From Pseudomonadales bacterium (lineage in GTDB: Bacteria > Pseudomonadota > Gammaproteobacteria > Pseudomonadales > Porticoccaceae), in the NCBI GenBank assembly GCA_024234435.1, contig JACKOF010000001.1:930001-994000 (forward strand): a stretch of DNA of 64,000 bases, written 5' to 3'. The translations under genes were made by a program, and so were the position numbers. Positions 1 through 9,289 of the stretch are shown here, piece after piece. The stretch's first letter is position 1. Every line of letters begins with the position of its first letter. Below the pieces are notes generated by a model. The model was given only the letters and a program-made list of their open reading frames with translations, had not been told where the DNA came from and ran no database searches.

Positions 1-2
1 AC

Positions 3-95
3 ATACTGAACAAATTGCAGAATGAAGGTTCGGTTAGGAACTACCTCGATCGCCGACGGGATCTGTACAAAATTTCATGGTTTGGTAAGGAATAA
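3..95 (+). CDS. C-terminal end of an unidentified gene (partial)
   Basis: The window opens inside an open frame that runs 30 codons to a TAA at 93-95. The residues (ending in YKISWFGKE) are rich in charged and aromatic residues and look like a genuine protein C-terminus. Both other plus frames stop almost at once. The family cannot be recognised from so short a tail. About 160 bases without any convincing gene follow, up to the convergent PilZ gene. Confidence 0.4.
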   Translation: MLNKLQNEGSVRNYLDRRRDLYKISWFGKE

Positions 96-253
96 AGTTT
101 ACCGTGCGGCACCTTGATAATGCCTGGAGACATGTTGTTTCAGGTATCATCAGGCGTTGGGCTTTCCTTTGGATATCAATCAGGTATCAGCAGAGCAAAA
201 GGATAAGTGGGGGAAAACACCGATGTGGTAAAGCCCTGCCGTGTGAGGGCGCC

Positions 254-715
254 TTACGATTTTCCCTCATTATTCTCTATTTCCCCCTTTTTATCCGTTT
301 CCTGAAAGGTGGGAAAGGATGAAGCATACCGGTTTATCCACTCCTTGGCCGCATCTTCAACAGTTAAGTGCCGACCGTGACGTTCTTGAATGTATTTTCG
401 GTAGCTTTCGATGTGGCATATCTGTTCTACCATTCTGATCCGGTAGGTTTCCATCAGGTCGGTAAACCGAACGCCGATGATAAATCGGTTAGCCTGTTTT
501 CGACACCACTCCACCCGTGCCGCTGACAGTTCTATCATAGGCTTTAAACAAGGGATTCGCAGTTCTACAGTAGTGCCCGGCTCAACAGCTACATCTGAAA
601 CAAAAGCAATACCACCGTGACTCACATCTTTTGCCGGGGATGTTTTGTAACTACTGCCCGGAGAGATGCGAACCTCAATCGGTATATTGGATGGATGGCG
701 GATAAACTGCCGCAT
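254..715 (-). CDS. PilZ domain protein (c-di-GMP receptor type)
   Basis: This 153-residue protein has the two-part PilZ signature that binds cyclic di-GMP: an RxxxR stretch at residues 2-6 (RQFIR) and a DxSxxG stretch at residues 30-35 (DVSHGG), followed by the beta-barrel core. The C-terminal 60 residues are charged and probably helical. Stand-alone PilZ proteins act in the cytoplasm as adaptors that couple c-di-GMP to motility, pili or polysaccharide production; the partner here is unknown. It is a single gene, convergent with the partial gene at the window edge and divergent from the membrane protein at 912. The ATG start places the RxxxR motif at the very N-terminus, as is usual for small PilZ proteins. 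Confidence 0.85.
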   Translation of the reverse strand: MRQFIRHPSNIPIEVRISPGSSYKTSPAKDVSHGGIAFVSDVAVEPGTTVELRIPCLKPMIELSAARVEWCRKQANRFIIGVRFTDLMETYRIRMVEQICHIESYRKYIQERHGRHLTVEDAAKEWINRYASSFPTFQETDKKGEIENNEGKS

Positions 716-812
716 ATATCGAGATCCATTTGTTATTTTGATTATTTTTCAATATGTGCTGTCGCTTGTGTAAGGTTAGGCGTTAACGGGAAAAAGTAAA
801 CATTAGTAGACT

Positions 813-840
813 TTGTTACAATTTTCTCAATTCATATTAT
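813..840 (+). promoter_or_regulatory. Candidate sigma70-type promoter of the 912 gene
   Basis: TTGTTA at 813-818 and TATTAT at 835-840 are separated by 16 bases in an AT-rich stretch. This would give a 5' leader of roughly 65 bases before the ATG at 912. The assignment rests only on matches to the consensus. Confidence 0.3.
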
Positions 841-911
841 TTTTATGGTATAAAGTTAAAATAATTCACATTTTTGCGTGTTCTTGAAAATAACTAGAAG
901 AAGGTCCTGCG

Positions 912-1604
912 ATGTCTACTCCAAACCCTCATTTTGAAAAAATCGGCGCCTGGTCCGGTGTAATTTTTATTATTTTATTCAGTATAGGCTGGTGGCCTGT
1001 TGCCGGGTTTTTACCGCCGCCTGACCCCACCGCAACCGGTGAACAGATCGCTGAATTTTACCAGTCGAATACCTGGGGTATTCGCGCCGGTCTGTTGCTT
1101 GCGGCTGTCAGCTGTACTTTTTACTACCCCTGGGTAGCTGCTATTTCCGCCCAGATGAAGCGCATTGAGGGTGTAAACCCGGTGTATACCTGGACCCAGT
1201 TGGTAGGTGGTGCTACAGGTGCATTCATTATCTATCTTCCAATGTTGATTTGGATGGTGGTGTCTTTTCGGACAGACCGGGATCCGGATGCATTATTGTT
1301 AATGAACGATTTTGGCTGGCTGTTATTCACAACAACGCTGGCACCGTTTCTGGCTCAGAACATCGCGATTGCACTGGCGATTCTTTCGGATAAGAGTGCA
1401 AAGCCCGTATTCCCGAGATGGGTTGGGTTTTATAACTTGGCTGTGACAACTCTATTTTTGCCAGCGGGGCTTATCATCTTCTTTAAAGCAGGGCCGTTTG
1501 CCTGGGATGGCATGTTGTCTTTCTGGGTGCCCTTGACAGACTTCTTTATCTGGATGATTGTGATGACCTATTTCCTGTTCAAGGCTGGTCGTCAAGAGAG
1601 CTGA
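912..1604 (+). CDS. Multi-pass membrane protein of unknown function
   Basis: The 230-residue product has about six hydrophobic segments (near residues 14-34, 58-78, 97-118, 135-156, 168-190 and 200-222), so it is probably an inner-membrane protein. I do not recognise a family motif. The first loop is proline-rich and lies outside the first membrane segment. An A/G-rich stretch before the ATG can serve as a ribosome binding site. The gene stands alone and ends just before a bidirectional terminator shared with the convergent RND gene. No function is proposed. Confidence 0.7.
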   Translation: MSTPNPHFEKIGAWSGVIFIILFSIGWWPVAGFLPPPDPTATGEQIAEFYQSNTWGIRAGLLLAAVSCTFYYPWVAAISAQMKRIEGVNPVYTWTQLVGGATGAFIIYLPMLIWMVVSFRTDRDPDALLLMNDFGWLLFTTTLAPFLAQNIAIALAILSDKSAKPVFPRWVGFYNLAVTTLFLPAGLIIFFKAGPFAWDGMLSFWVPLTDFFIWMIVMTYFLFKAGRQES

Positions 1605-1632
1605 TATTGAGTAGCTCTAAGATTCGCTTAAA

Positions 1633-1665
1633 AAAAGGGGCTGATTTTTCAGCCCCTTTTTATTT
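1633..1665. terminator. Bidirectional rho-independent terminator
   Basis: The arms GGGGCTGA (637-644 in local numbering, i.e. 1637-1644) and TCAGCCCC (1649-1656) enclose a four-base T loop. They are flanked by an A run on the left and a T run on the right, so the structure works on both strands. It separates the convergent genes at 912 and 1677. Confidence 0.85.
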
Positions 1666-1676
1666 TACTTTGTTAG

Positions 1677-4109
1677 TTATATCTCCTTGTGCGTGTCAGG
1701 ATCGCTTTCTTTTCCAAATGGTTTAACAGCCATTAATAAGGCGGGCATAAACAGCAGGTCTGCTATCAGGGCAACGGCAATTGACAGGCTTAACAGTAAA
1801 CCAAAGCTGGTAATGACCTGCATGTCCGAAAGCATATAGCAGGAGAACGCGCCAATCAGAATCAAGGTTGTGATAATAAGCGCTGGTCCCACATCTCGCA
1901 TCGCCAGTGTCATCGCCTTTTGGTAATTGCCGGTAAGGAAGAACTGTCGCCGAAAGCGAGTCACCAGGTGAATGCTATCGTCAACAGCGATGCCTATGGC
2001 GATAGTTGCCAGTAGTAGTTTCATGTAATCAAGATACATACCGGTCAGCCCCATATACCCCAGCACGACAACAACGGGTGCAACGTTCGGTATCATCGTT
2101 AGTAACCCAACCCGGATTGAGCCAAAGGCGATGCAAAGAAATACGGCGATACCGATAAATATCAGGCTGTAGCCATAAATCTGAGTGTCACCAATATAGT
2201 CAGCTATTTTTATCCACATTAAGCCGATACCGGTTTCTCTAATTTCTGCACCAGGTAAAGGGTTTTTCTGTGCGTACTCCCTTATGCTTTGCATCAGTGC
2301 GAGTACATTGGATGATTCGGTAATTTCTACTCGTAGTTCCAGTACGGTGCTTGAAAAATCTGGTGTCACATAATCTTCCAGTTCGTCTCCTCCGGATATT
2401 TCGTAGACCAGAAAATACTGAGCGACCAGGTCCTGCTGTAGTGGAACCTGATACCACTCTTTGTCATCGCCGTGAAAGCTGCGGTTAAGATCTTTTTGAA
2501 TATCAACAACCGAAAAGGTCTTTTTTACGAATGGAAGAGATGAGGCATAGGTTTGTAGTTGGTCGATAGCCTTAAGCAACTCGGGATCTTTAACGCCGTC
2601 GGTTTTGCCAGTATCGATAATATAGGCCACATTCAGAATGCCGCCCATTTCTTCTTCGGCTTTTTCCGTATCTATTCGCCAGTCAACGTGCTCTTTAAAC
2701 TCAGTTAAAAAGTTAAAATCAATTTTTAGCTGCGTTAGGCCGACAATGCTTATTGCCAATAAAACGATTCCCGTTGTGATGAGGGTTTTACCGTGATTGA
2801 GGTTAAGATTGATGCAAAATTCTACGGCTCGTTCTACCGTTTTGTTGACACCGCTGTTTTGTGTTGTGCTTTTGTCTGTGTTTGCCTCGTCCTTTGATTT
2901 TCCACCGGCAAGAAATACGACGAGTAACGAAACAGAGAACACCAGCGTTAGCATAACGCCGACAGCTGAATACAAAGCCATTTGGCTGAGGGATTTTAGC
3001 TCTGAAACATACATGACTAAAAAGCCAAATGCGGTGGTTAGCGCGGCCATCAGGCAGGCTCCGCCCACCTTGCTAATCGCGGACTGAACGGCTTTTTGGC
3101 GGGAGCCACTAGTTGCATAATGACGCTGATACTCAATAATGATATGTACTGACTGGGCAACCCCGACGGCACACAGAAGGGTGGGCGTAATGCCAAAAAA
3201 TAGCGTGATAGGCCAGCCTACGGCACCCATTAGGCCCAGTACCAAAATAATACTCAACACCACTACTGTCAGTGGGCCGAACAACCCCACCAAGCTTATT
3301 CTGAATAATAACAGTGACAAAAGAGCCAGCAGCGCAAGGGTCATCAACGTGCCAACAGCAGAATCGTTGGTAAATATGATGTTGTAGGCGCTGTTCATGG
3401 GTACATCGCCGGTCAGGTAAAACTCAATGCCCTGATATTCCTTGCGATCAAGTATTTCTTTTACTTTGCTGTTTGATACTTGCGGGTAAACGTTGTCCAG
3501 CGTCGCGCCTTTCTCCGGGTCAAAAATAATGTTTTCCTGACTATCAATACTGCTAAGCGTCATCTCCAGAATGATCGCTGCATAGGTGGCATCCTGGTTA
3601 ATCAGGCTGTCGACATAAATGGGCTTGTCGAGCACTACCTCTCGCAGTTTCAACAGTTCTTGCTGTGTATCCGGGAAATCGATCATTAATTCGTCGATAA
3701 GGATCGAGTCACCATCTGCGCGGATAAACTCGACATTGGTCAGACTGGTCACTTCTCGAACAAAAGGGACTTCACTCTCCAGGGCCTCGGTTAGCGCCGC
3801 TATTTTCTGCATCGCTTCGTAGTCAAATGGACCATGTTCGCTTTCGGGAACCCGATAGAGAATATACGTGACTTCGTCTGAATAGAATTGATCCAGATAT
3901 TCCTTGTAGGCTATATAGGCCGGGTCAGCCCGGTTGAAAAAGGAATCGAGGCTATTATCACTGCGTACCTGCCCGGCGAAGTACACACCAATTGCGAGCA
4001 ACAACAAGCTAAAGGTTACGACGATGAGCCGGTGTGCTATAGCCCAGCCGGAAAAGAAGTGGAAAAAGTCATCGACCAGATCAACCAGTTTTGGCGTGCG
4101 TTTGGACAT
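1677..4109 (-). CDS. RND superfamily (MMPL-type) transporter
   Basis: This 810-residue protein has the duplicated RND layout. One N-terminal membrane helix (about residues 25-46) is followed by a large periplasmic loop and a cluster of five helices (about 248-400). A second helix near residue 445, a second periplasmic loop and a final helix cluster (about 645-795) follow. Known relatives export lipids, hopanoids or other hydrophobic compounds using the proton gradient. Divergent from it is a LolA-like periplasmic protein gene and then an outer-membrane barrel gene, a grouping that suggests lipid traffic across the envelope. An AAGGA ribosome site lies seven bases before the ATG. The substrate cannot be read from the sequence. 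Confidence 0.85.
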   Translation of the reverse strand: MSKRTPKLVDLVDDFFHFFSGWAIAHRLIVVTFSLLLLAIGVYFAGQVRSDNSLDSFFNRADPAYIAYKEYLDQFYSDEVTYILYRVPESEHGPFDYEAMQKIAALTEALESEVPFVREVTSLTNVEFIRADGDSILIDELMIDFPDTQQELLKLREVVLDKPIYVDSLINQDATYAAIILEMTLSSIDSQENIIFDPEKGATLDNVYPQVSNSKVKEILDRKEYQGIEFYLTGDVPMNSAYNIIFTNDSAVGTLMTLALLALLSLLLFRISLVGLFGPLTVVVLSIILVLGLMGAVGWPITLFFGITPTLLCAVGVAQSVHIIIEYQRHYATSGSRQKAVQSAISKVGGACLMAALTTAFGFLVMYVSELKSLSQMALYSAVGVMLTLVFSVSLLVVFLAGGKSKDEANTDKSTTQNSGVNKTVERAVEFCINLNLNHGKTLITTGIVLLAISIVGLTQLKIDFNFLTEFKEHVDWRIDTEKAEEEMGGILNVAYIIDTGKTDGVKDPELLKAIDQLQTYASSLPFVKKTFSVVDIQKDLNRSFHGDDKEWYQVPLQQDLVAQYFLVYEISGGDELEDYVTPDFSSTVLELRVEITESSNVLALMQSIREYAQKNPLPGAEIRETGIGLMWIKIADYIGDTQIYGYSLIFIGIAVFLCIAFGSIRVGLLTMIPNVAPVVVVLGYMGLTGMYLDYMKLLLATIAIGIAVDDSIHLVTRFRRQFFLTGNYQKAMTLAMRDVGPALIITTLILIGAFSCYMLSDMQVITSFGLLLSLSIAVALIADLLFMPALLMAVKPFGKESDPDTHKEI

Positions 4110-4285
4110 GAGGGTATCCTTTATTATTGTTATTACTTTTTATTGTTTAGAGTTAGTAATTTGATGGCGCGTCTGACTAGGACTATAGCACCGTCAATGC
4201 TGACATTTAAGTTGTTGTCTGTGGCATGGCTAAATCTTTGCGTACTGACCTTTGTTCTCTAGAGTAGTAAACAACCATTTTTAGT

Positions 4286-4314
4286 ACACTCTGCTAATTA
4301 CATTAACAGAGTGT
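4286..4314. promoter_or_regulatory. Inverted repeat upstream of the LolA-like gene (candidate operator)
   Basis: ACACTCTG at 4286-4293 and CAGAGTGT at 4307-4314 form perfect 8-base arms with a 13-base spacer. The arm centres are 21 bases apart, two helical turns. The site lies about 22 bases before the ATG at 4336 and within the divergent intergenic region of the RND gene, so it could serve a dimeric regulator. The regulator is not known. Confidence 0.35.
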
Positions 4315-4335
4315 CAGAGCTTTCGGAGCCGGAGC

Positions 4336-5142
4336 ATGCAGAAAACAATTTTTTTAACGATCAGGCTAATAATGTTGCCCTTTATTTGCTTTGTGTTGGC
4401 TTGCAATCTTGCTTTTGCTGACGCAGTTCAAAAAGGGCTGCAAATAGCGATTGAGAGTAAAGTCAGGGATCGAGGTTGGAAAGACAGCTCGGCTAATCTG
4501 CAAATGTACCTGTACAGAAAAGGCGGGGATGAACCTGCATTGCGGGAAATGCGTATTTTGAGCCTGGAGATGATAGGGGACGGCGATAAATCGCTGACAA
4601 TTTTCGATAACCCTCGTGATGTTCAAGGCACTGCTTTCCTCAGTTTCACTCACATTCAAAAGCCGGATGATCAGTGGTTATATCTGCCAGCATTGAAGCG
4701 GGTTAAACGTATTTCCTCAAAAAATAAAACCAGTCCGTTTATGGGCAGTGAATTCTCTTATGAAGATCTCAACTCGTTTGAGGTTGAGCGATATAGTTAT
4801 GTATGGCTCAAAGATGAAAACTACGACAATCAGCTCTGCTTTGTACTTGAAATGACTCCGTTTGACGAATATTCCGGTTACAGCAAGCAGGTGGTGTGGA
4901 TCGACCAGCAGCATTATCGCGCACAGAAAGTTGACTATTACAACCGCAAAGGGGTTCACGAAAAAACGTTGGTGCTTGGGGACTATCAACAACATCTCCA
5001 TCAATTTTGGCGAGCCCATACGCAGACGATGGATAATCATCTGAATGGACGAAGAACCGTTATTCGTATGGGGAATTACCAGTTTCAAACAGGGTTGGAC
5101 GAGAACGACTTTACGCAAAACAGTTTAAAAAGGGCTCGATAA
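4336..5142 (+). CDS. LolA-like outer membrane lipoprotein-sorting protein
   Basis: The 268-residue product starts with a signal peptide (residues 1 to about 28, ending FADA). It continues with the fold seen in proteins annotated as outer membrane lipoprotein-sorting protein (LolA-like superfamily): an early MYLYRKGGDE strand, then the QWLYLPALKRVKRIS stretch typical of the family. Such proteins commonly sit beside MMPL/RND exporters and are thought to carry hydrophobic cargo through the periplasm. Here it is divergent from the RND gene and four bases ahead of a barrel-protein gene, so it is probably co-transcribed with the latter. It is not LolA itself, and its role in lipid export is inferred from context. 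Confidence 0.8.
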   Translation: MQKTIFLTIRLIMLPFICFVLACNLAFADAVQKGLQIAIESKVRDRGWKDSSANLQMYLYRKGGDEPALREMRILSLEMIGDGDKSLTIFDNPRDVQGTAFLSFTHIQKPDDQWLYLPALKRVKRISSKNKTSPFMGSEFSYEDLNSFEVERYSYVWLKDENYDNQLCFVLEMTPFDEYSGYSKQVVWIDQQHYRAQKVDYYNRKGVHEKTLVLGDYQQHLHQFWRAHTQTMDNHLNGRRTVIRMGNYQFQTGLDENDFTQNSLKRAR

Positions 5143-5145
5143 ATC

Positions 5146-6351
5146 GTGCTCAACCGTTCGTTTTATCTGGCTCTGTGTGTGTTGCTGACAGCATCATTTC
5201 CTGATGTTTCTTATGCTGAATATCAGGGTTACATAGGTGCCCAGCTAAGGCTCTTTCCCCGTGACGCGATTGATAACAACCAGGCCGATACGGTTGTCTC
5301 CGGCGTATTGGCTCCGGAGTGGTATCAGTCTTTAAACGACGGCGATGATAGCTTCAATATCAAGCTGTTTTACCGGCATGATGACGAAGACAAAGAAAGG
5401 CGCCACGGAGATATCCGGGAAATGTATTGGCAACATGTAGGGGCCGATTGGGAGCTGACTGCTGGCATTAATCAGATTTTTTGGGGAGTAACCGAGTCAC
5501 AACATCTAGTGGATATTGTTAACCAGACAGATCAGGTTGAGGCGCCGGATGGAGAAGAAAAACTCGGGCAACCGATGATCCACCTGTCTTTGCTACGGGA
5601 TTGGGGCACGGTTGATTTAATGTTGTTACCTGGATTTCGAGATCGCACATTTCCCGGTGATAAAGGTCGACTACGCAGTGAACCAATAACGGTTGAAGAT
5701 GCCATTTATGAAAGCGGGGCTGCTGAACGGCATATCGATCTTGCCGCCCGCTGGAGTCACTATATCGATAATTGGAGTTTTGCCCTGTCAGGATTTAACG
5801 GTACAAGCCGGGAACCGCTACTGGAACCTTTTCAACGGAATAACAAGATCGTATTGCGGCCTTTTTATCCGCAGATTCGTCAGTTCGGTGCGGAGCTGCA
5901 ATACATATCGGGAGACTGGTTGTGGAAAGCTGAAGGTATTCACCGTGATTTCAGTGATAACAATCTCGCAGACGATTACAGTGCGATTACCGCCGGGTTT
6001 GAATATACCTATGTGTCGTTTATGGGGCGCAGCTGGGATTTAGGTGTTCTGGCTGAATACTCTGCCGACAGTCGTCAGTTTCAGGATGGAGTCATTTATC
6101 AAAATGATTTTTTTGTCGGATTTCGGCTGAGTTTTAACGATATAGCCAGCAGCGAAATTCTGTTTGGTACGATTCAGGATCTGGAGCACTCCGATTCAGC
6201 AACGAGTTTTCTTGAGGCCAGCACCCGATTGGGTAATGCAACCCGTGTTAGCCTCGATGTTTATCATTTTTCAGCGCATGCAAAAAATGACCCTCTGTAT
6301 TCGTTACGGCGAGACACGTTTGTCGAGCTGAATGTTGATTACCACTTTTAA
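5146..6351 (+). CDS. Predicted outer-membrane beta-barrel protein
   Basis: The 401-residue product has a signal peptide (cleavage likely after SYA, near residue 24). It then shows alternating short hydrophobic and polar stretches rich in Tyr and Trp and ends in a terminal Phe (NVDYHF), the usual end of barrel proteins inserted by the BAM machine. The GTG start lies three bases after the stop of the LolA-like gene, so the two are translationally close. I infer that it is the outer-membrane partner of the RND/LolA-like pair. No family name can be given with certainty; DUF1302-like porin is a possible relative. Confidence 0.65.
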   Translation: MLNRSFYLALCVLLTASFPDVSYAEYQGYIGAQLRLFPRDAIDNNQADTVVSGVLAPEWYQSLNDGDDSFNIKLFYRHDDEDKERRHGDIREMYWQHVGADWELTAGINQIFWGVTESQHLVDIVNQTDQVEAPDGEEKLGQPMIHLSLLRDWGTVDLMLLPGFRDRTFPGDKGRLRSEPITVEDAIYESGAAERHIDLAARWSHYIDNWSFALSGFNGTSREPLLEPFQRNNKIVLRPFYPQIRQFGAELQYISGDWLWKAEGIHRDFSDNNLADDYSAITAGFEYTYVSFMGRSWDLGVLAEYSADSRQFQDGVIYQNDFFVGFRLSFNDIASSEILFGTIQDLEHSDSATSFLEASTRLGNATRVSLDVYHFSAHAKNDPLYSLRRDTFVELNVDYHF

Positions 6352-6367
6352 CATCCGTTTCTTGGTG

Positions 6368-7498
6368 TCAGCGCAATCGATCCAGTGCCTGTTCAATATA
6401 GCTGCGTGGACAAGCAAAATTCAGGCGCGTAAATTTGTTGTTACCAAAGTCTGCGCCCGGAGAAGGCGCTATGCCTTTATCAAGCATGTACTGCTGTACA
6501 TCATTCACGCCAAGCCCTGATGCGTCAATCCACGCCAGGTAGGTCGCTTGCCCGGGTGTATAGACAAAGCCGTTTAGCTTGTTGATACCCGTCATTAACA
6601 AATCGCGGTTGCCACGTAGATATTCAATTTGCTCTGTTAGCCAATCGTCACATTGCGTAAAAGCCGCGACCGTTGCAGATTGGCCCAAAACCGTGATCCA
6701 GGGAAGAATACCGAGCGAAGCCCGGTGAAATTGTTTGCGTATCTCCGGGTCGCGAATAACAGCAAAAGCACTGCCGAGGCCTGCAATGTTGAATGTTTTG
6801 CTAGGAGCCATTAGCGTGATGGCCTGCTCGCCGATATTGGGCAGAGTCCCCGCAGGAATATGCCGAGCTTTTTCATCCAGAATCAGGTCGCAGTGAATCT
6901 CATCAGAACAGAGCACGACGTTGTGTCTTAGGCAGATTTCTTCGATTTGTGCGAGTTCTTCCGCAGTATAAACAGCCCCGCAAGGGTTCATGGGATTGCA
7001 GAACAGAAACAGCTTGCACTTGGGATCCGCTGCTTTTTCTGCGAGTTCATCCATATCCAGTGCCCAGCGATTATTCGCCAGGCGTGTGCCAACCGTCATG
7101 GTTTTTAATCGGTTCATGGCGGCAGCCCCCAACATGGGCGGGTAGTTAGGTGTCTGGACCAGAACCTTGTCCCCGGGCGAGCAAAAGGCTTTGCAGGCAA
7201 CGTGAAAGCTGCTGACCATGCCCGATACCCAGACTAACCATTCTGGTTCAATATCCCAGTGATGTTTACGCGCCAGCCAACCAATCACTGCGTCGTAGAG
7301 CTCAGTATTCATCTCGGGCTTGTGGTATCCCAGAATACCGTGATCCAGCTGCTGTTGAACCCTGTCCAGCACCGGTTGTGGACATCTGAAGTCTGCGTCG
7401 GCCACCCACATGGGCAATTTGCTTTCGTCGTATTTCACCCACTTCATAGCGTGGTTACTGCGGCGATCGATAATTTGGTCGAAAGGGGAATCCGTCAT
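6368..7498 (-). CDS. MalY/PatB-type PLP-dependent C-S beta-lyase
   Basis: This 376-residue fold-type I PLP enzyme starts with the MalY/PatB-like opening (FDQIIDRRSNHAMKW). It contains SDEIHCDL around the cofactor-binding Asp, APSKTFNIAGLG with the Schiff-base Lys, and a C-terminal Arg for carboxylate binding (FTRLNFACPR). Family members split cystathionine or cysteine S-conjugates to thiol, pyruvate and ammonia. It is a single gene on the minus strand, ending 16 bases from the convergent barrel-protein gene. A transaminase role is the main alternative. Confidence 0.85.
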   Translation of the reverse strand: MTDSPFDQIIDRRSNHAMKWVKYDESKLPMWVADADFRCPQPVLDRVQQQLDHGILGYHKPEMNTELYDAVIGWLARKHHWDIEPEWLVWVSGMVSSFHVACKAFCSPGDKVLVQTPNYPPMLGAAAMNRLKTMTVGTRLANNRWALDMDELAEKAADPKCKLFLFCNPMNPCGAVYTAEELAQIEEICLRHNVVLCSDEIHCDLILDEKARHIPAGTLPNIGEQAITLMAPSKTFNIAGLGSAFAVIRDPEIRKQFHRASLGILPWITVLGQSATVAAFTQCDDWLTEQIEYLRGNRDLLMTGINKLNGFVYTPGQATYLAWIDASGLGVNDVQQYMLDKGIAPSPGADFGNNKFTRLNFACPRSYIEQALDRLR

Positions 7499-7597
7499 CG
7501 GAATATCCTTGATAAATCGGGCGTTGAAATCAGGCTTTTATGTTGATGGAATTATTCTGCCATAAAAGTGGCTGATACAACGAAAGGTCATGTGATT

Positions 7598-8320
7598 TTA
7601 GCAGGAAGGGTAAAGGCGACCGAGAATGGCAGGAACAGCGGTTTCTACGCGCAAGATGCGGTTTCCCAGAGTCACGGGCTTTAACCCCGCTGCTGACAGC
7701 TTTTCGACTTCGTAATTGATAAATCCACCCTCAGGGCCTATTGCCAGGGTGACGGCTGTTTGGGCTGGAAGATCCACAGGGCACCGCTCTTGCCCTTTAG
7801 GGTGCGCTACCAAACCTGTTGTGTTCCGGCAAATCCCGGTGAGCTCATCTTCAACAAATGGTTTGAAGCGCTTTTTCAGGATCACTTCCGGTAGCCGGGT
7901 ATCCATACTTTGCTCCAGCCCCAAAACAAGCTGCGCACGAATCATGTCATCCGCAAGCCAGGGTGTCTGCCAATAACTTTTCTCTACCCGATAGCTGTTG
8001 ATCAAATACAGTTTTTTCACGCCCATTGAGGCGATCGTTTGCAATATTCGACGAAGCATTTTTGGCCGCGGTAGAGCCAGGATCATAGTCAGCGGCAGAG
8101 GGGGAGGCGGAGAGAATGCCAGATCGGTGTGAAGCTCAAGGCTATCGTCATTAATAGCGATCACTGTCGCTGTTCCCATAGCACCGTTGATACGACCTGC
8201 CCTGATAGTGTCGCCGGTTTGTATCTTCTGTACATCTCGAAGATGTTGCAGGCGACGCCCAGTCAATCTGGCGTTGTCTCCGTCTGTGAAGTCGCTATCT
8301 TCGAGAATAACCAGATTCAT
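7598..8320 (-). CDS. rsmE: 16S rRNA (uracil1498-N3)-methyltransferase
   Basis: RsmE methylates U1498 of 16S rRNA in the small subunit. The 240-residue product (from the preferred start) has the N-terminal PUA-like domain and the SPOUT C-terminal half. The latter includes LAIGPEGGF and the knot motif TLGNRILRVETA, both highly characteristic. A start seven codons upstream (8341) is possible; I prefer the ATG at 8320 because family proteins begin close to this MNLVILE segment. Neither start has a good ribosome site. It lies 33 bases from a tRNA-Arg gene on the same strand. Confidence 0.9.
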   Translation of the reverse strand: MNLVILEDSDFTDGDNARLTGRRLQHLRDVQKIQTGDTIRAGRINGAMGTATVIAINDDSLELHTDLAFSPPPPLPLTMILALPRPKMLRRILQTIASMGVKKLYLINSYRVEKSYWQTPWLADDMIRAQLVLGLEQSMDTRLPEVILKKRFKPFVEDELTGICRNTTGLVAHPKGQERCPVDLPAQTAVTLAIGPEGGFINYEVEKLSAAGLKPVTLGNRILRVETAVPAILGRLYPSC

Positions 8321-8353
8321 AAGTTGAACATAAGAGGGCATTTGAAAGGAATA

Positions 8354-8430
8354 TGGCGTCCCCGAGAGGATTCGAACCTCTGACCTGCCCCTTAGGAGGG
8401 GGCTGCGCTATCCAGCTGTGCCACGGGGAC
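8354..8430 (-). tRNA. tRNA-Arg(CCT)
   Basis: On the minus strand this is a 77-base cloverleaf. The acceptor stem GTCCCCG pairs with CGGGGAC, the anticodon loop CTCCTAA reads CCT, the T-arm is AGAGG-TTCGAAT-CCTCT, and CCA is encoded. It decodes AGG. No neighbouring tRNA is seen. Confidence 0.95.
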
Positions 8431-8499
8431 GTAAGTTACGCGCGCAGGCATTCTAACAGTAGAGACAATCAAGTTGAATTGCCTTGGGTTGATTTGCGG

Positions 8500-8526
8500 A
8501 AAATAACCAGCACATTTTGTGCTGGT
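8500..8526 (-). terminator. Rho-independent terminator of the ars operon
   Basis: ACCAGCACA (8506-8514) and TGTGCTGGT (8518-8526) form a perfect 9-base stem with a three-base loop. Read on the minus strand it is followed by TTATTTT, and it lies about 65 bases after the arsH stop. Confidence 0.65.
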
Positions 8527-8590
8527 CTATATGGGAATGTTTGGTTACCTGTTTATGGAATACAGGAGCATCGATAGTCTAAGACGCTCT

Positions 8591-9289
8591 CTAGACGCTG
8601 TTTACTCTTGCGATTAACTCTTCGCCGGTTTCTTTGCGTTCGGAATACCGATCTACCAGATAGTCTTTGTGATCACGAGTTAATAAAGTGAACTTCACCA
8701 GTTCTTCCATGACATCAACAATGCGGTCATAGAATCCGGACGGTTTCATTCTGTTATTATCGTCGAATTCGGACCAGGCTTTAGCAACTGAAGACTGGTT
8801 CGGGATGGTCAGCATCCGCATCCACCGGCCAAGAAGACGCAGCTGGTTAACGGCATTGAAGGATTGAGAACCTCCTGAAACCTGCATGACGGCAAGGGTT
8901 TTTCCTTGAGTAGGGCGGACAGCGCCTACCTTTAACGGTATCCAGTCAATCTGGGTTTTCATGATGCCGGTAATAGCTCCGTGACGTTCAGGTGAGCACC
9001 ACACCTGGCCTTCCGACCATTCCATTAGGCTACGAAGTTCCTGAACCTTGATATGAGATTCATCTGCATCATCTGGTAATGGCAAGCCGGAAGGGTTGTA
9101 TATTCTTGTTTCACAGCCAAATGTGGTTAGCAGGCGTGCACACTCTTCGATCACCAGTCGGCTAAAAGAGCGTTCGCGCAGAGAGCCGTATAGCAATAAG
9201 ATTTTTGGTGGATTTACCGAACGCGTTGAGTTTTTAAAATCTGTTTGTGTTTTTAGAAACTGTTTTTCGATATTCAGTAAGTCATTCAT
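8591..9289 (-). CDS. arsH: ArsH, NADPH-dependent FMN reductase / organoarsenical oxidase
   Basis: ArsH proteins are flavoproteins that oxidise trivalent organoarsenicals. The 232-residue product has the flavodoxin-like LLLYGSLRERSFSR phosphate-binding stretch near residue 30. It continues with WCSPERHGAITGIMK and VMQVSGGSQSFNAVNQLR, all typical of ArsH. Its start overlaps the end of the acr3 gene by eight bases, so it is the last gene of arsR-arsC-acr3-arsH. A terminator follows. Regulation would come from the ArsR operator at 11114. Confidence 0.92.
   Translation of the reverse strand: MNDLLNIEKQFLKTQTDFKNSTRSVNPPKILLLYGSLRERSFSRLVIEECARLLTTFGCETRIYNPSGLPLPDDADESHIKVQELRSLMEWSEGQVWCSPERHGAITGIMKTQIDWIPLKVGAVRPTQGKTLAVMQVSGGSQSFNAVNQLRLLGRWMRMLTIPNQSSVAKAWSEFDDNNRMKPSGFYDRIVDVMEELVKFTLLTRDHKDYLVDRYSERKETGEELIARVNSV

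Noticed and set aside
104..322. 72-codon plus-strand frame near the window start
   Set aside because: It overlaps the convergent PilZ gene, has poor composition and no ribosome site.
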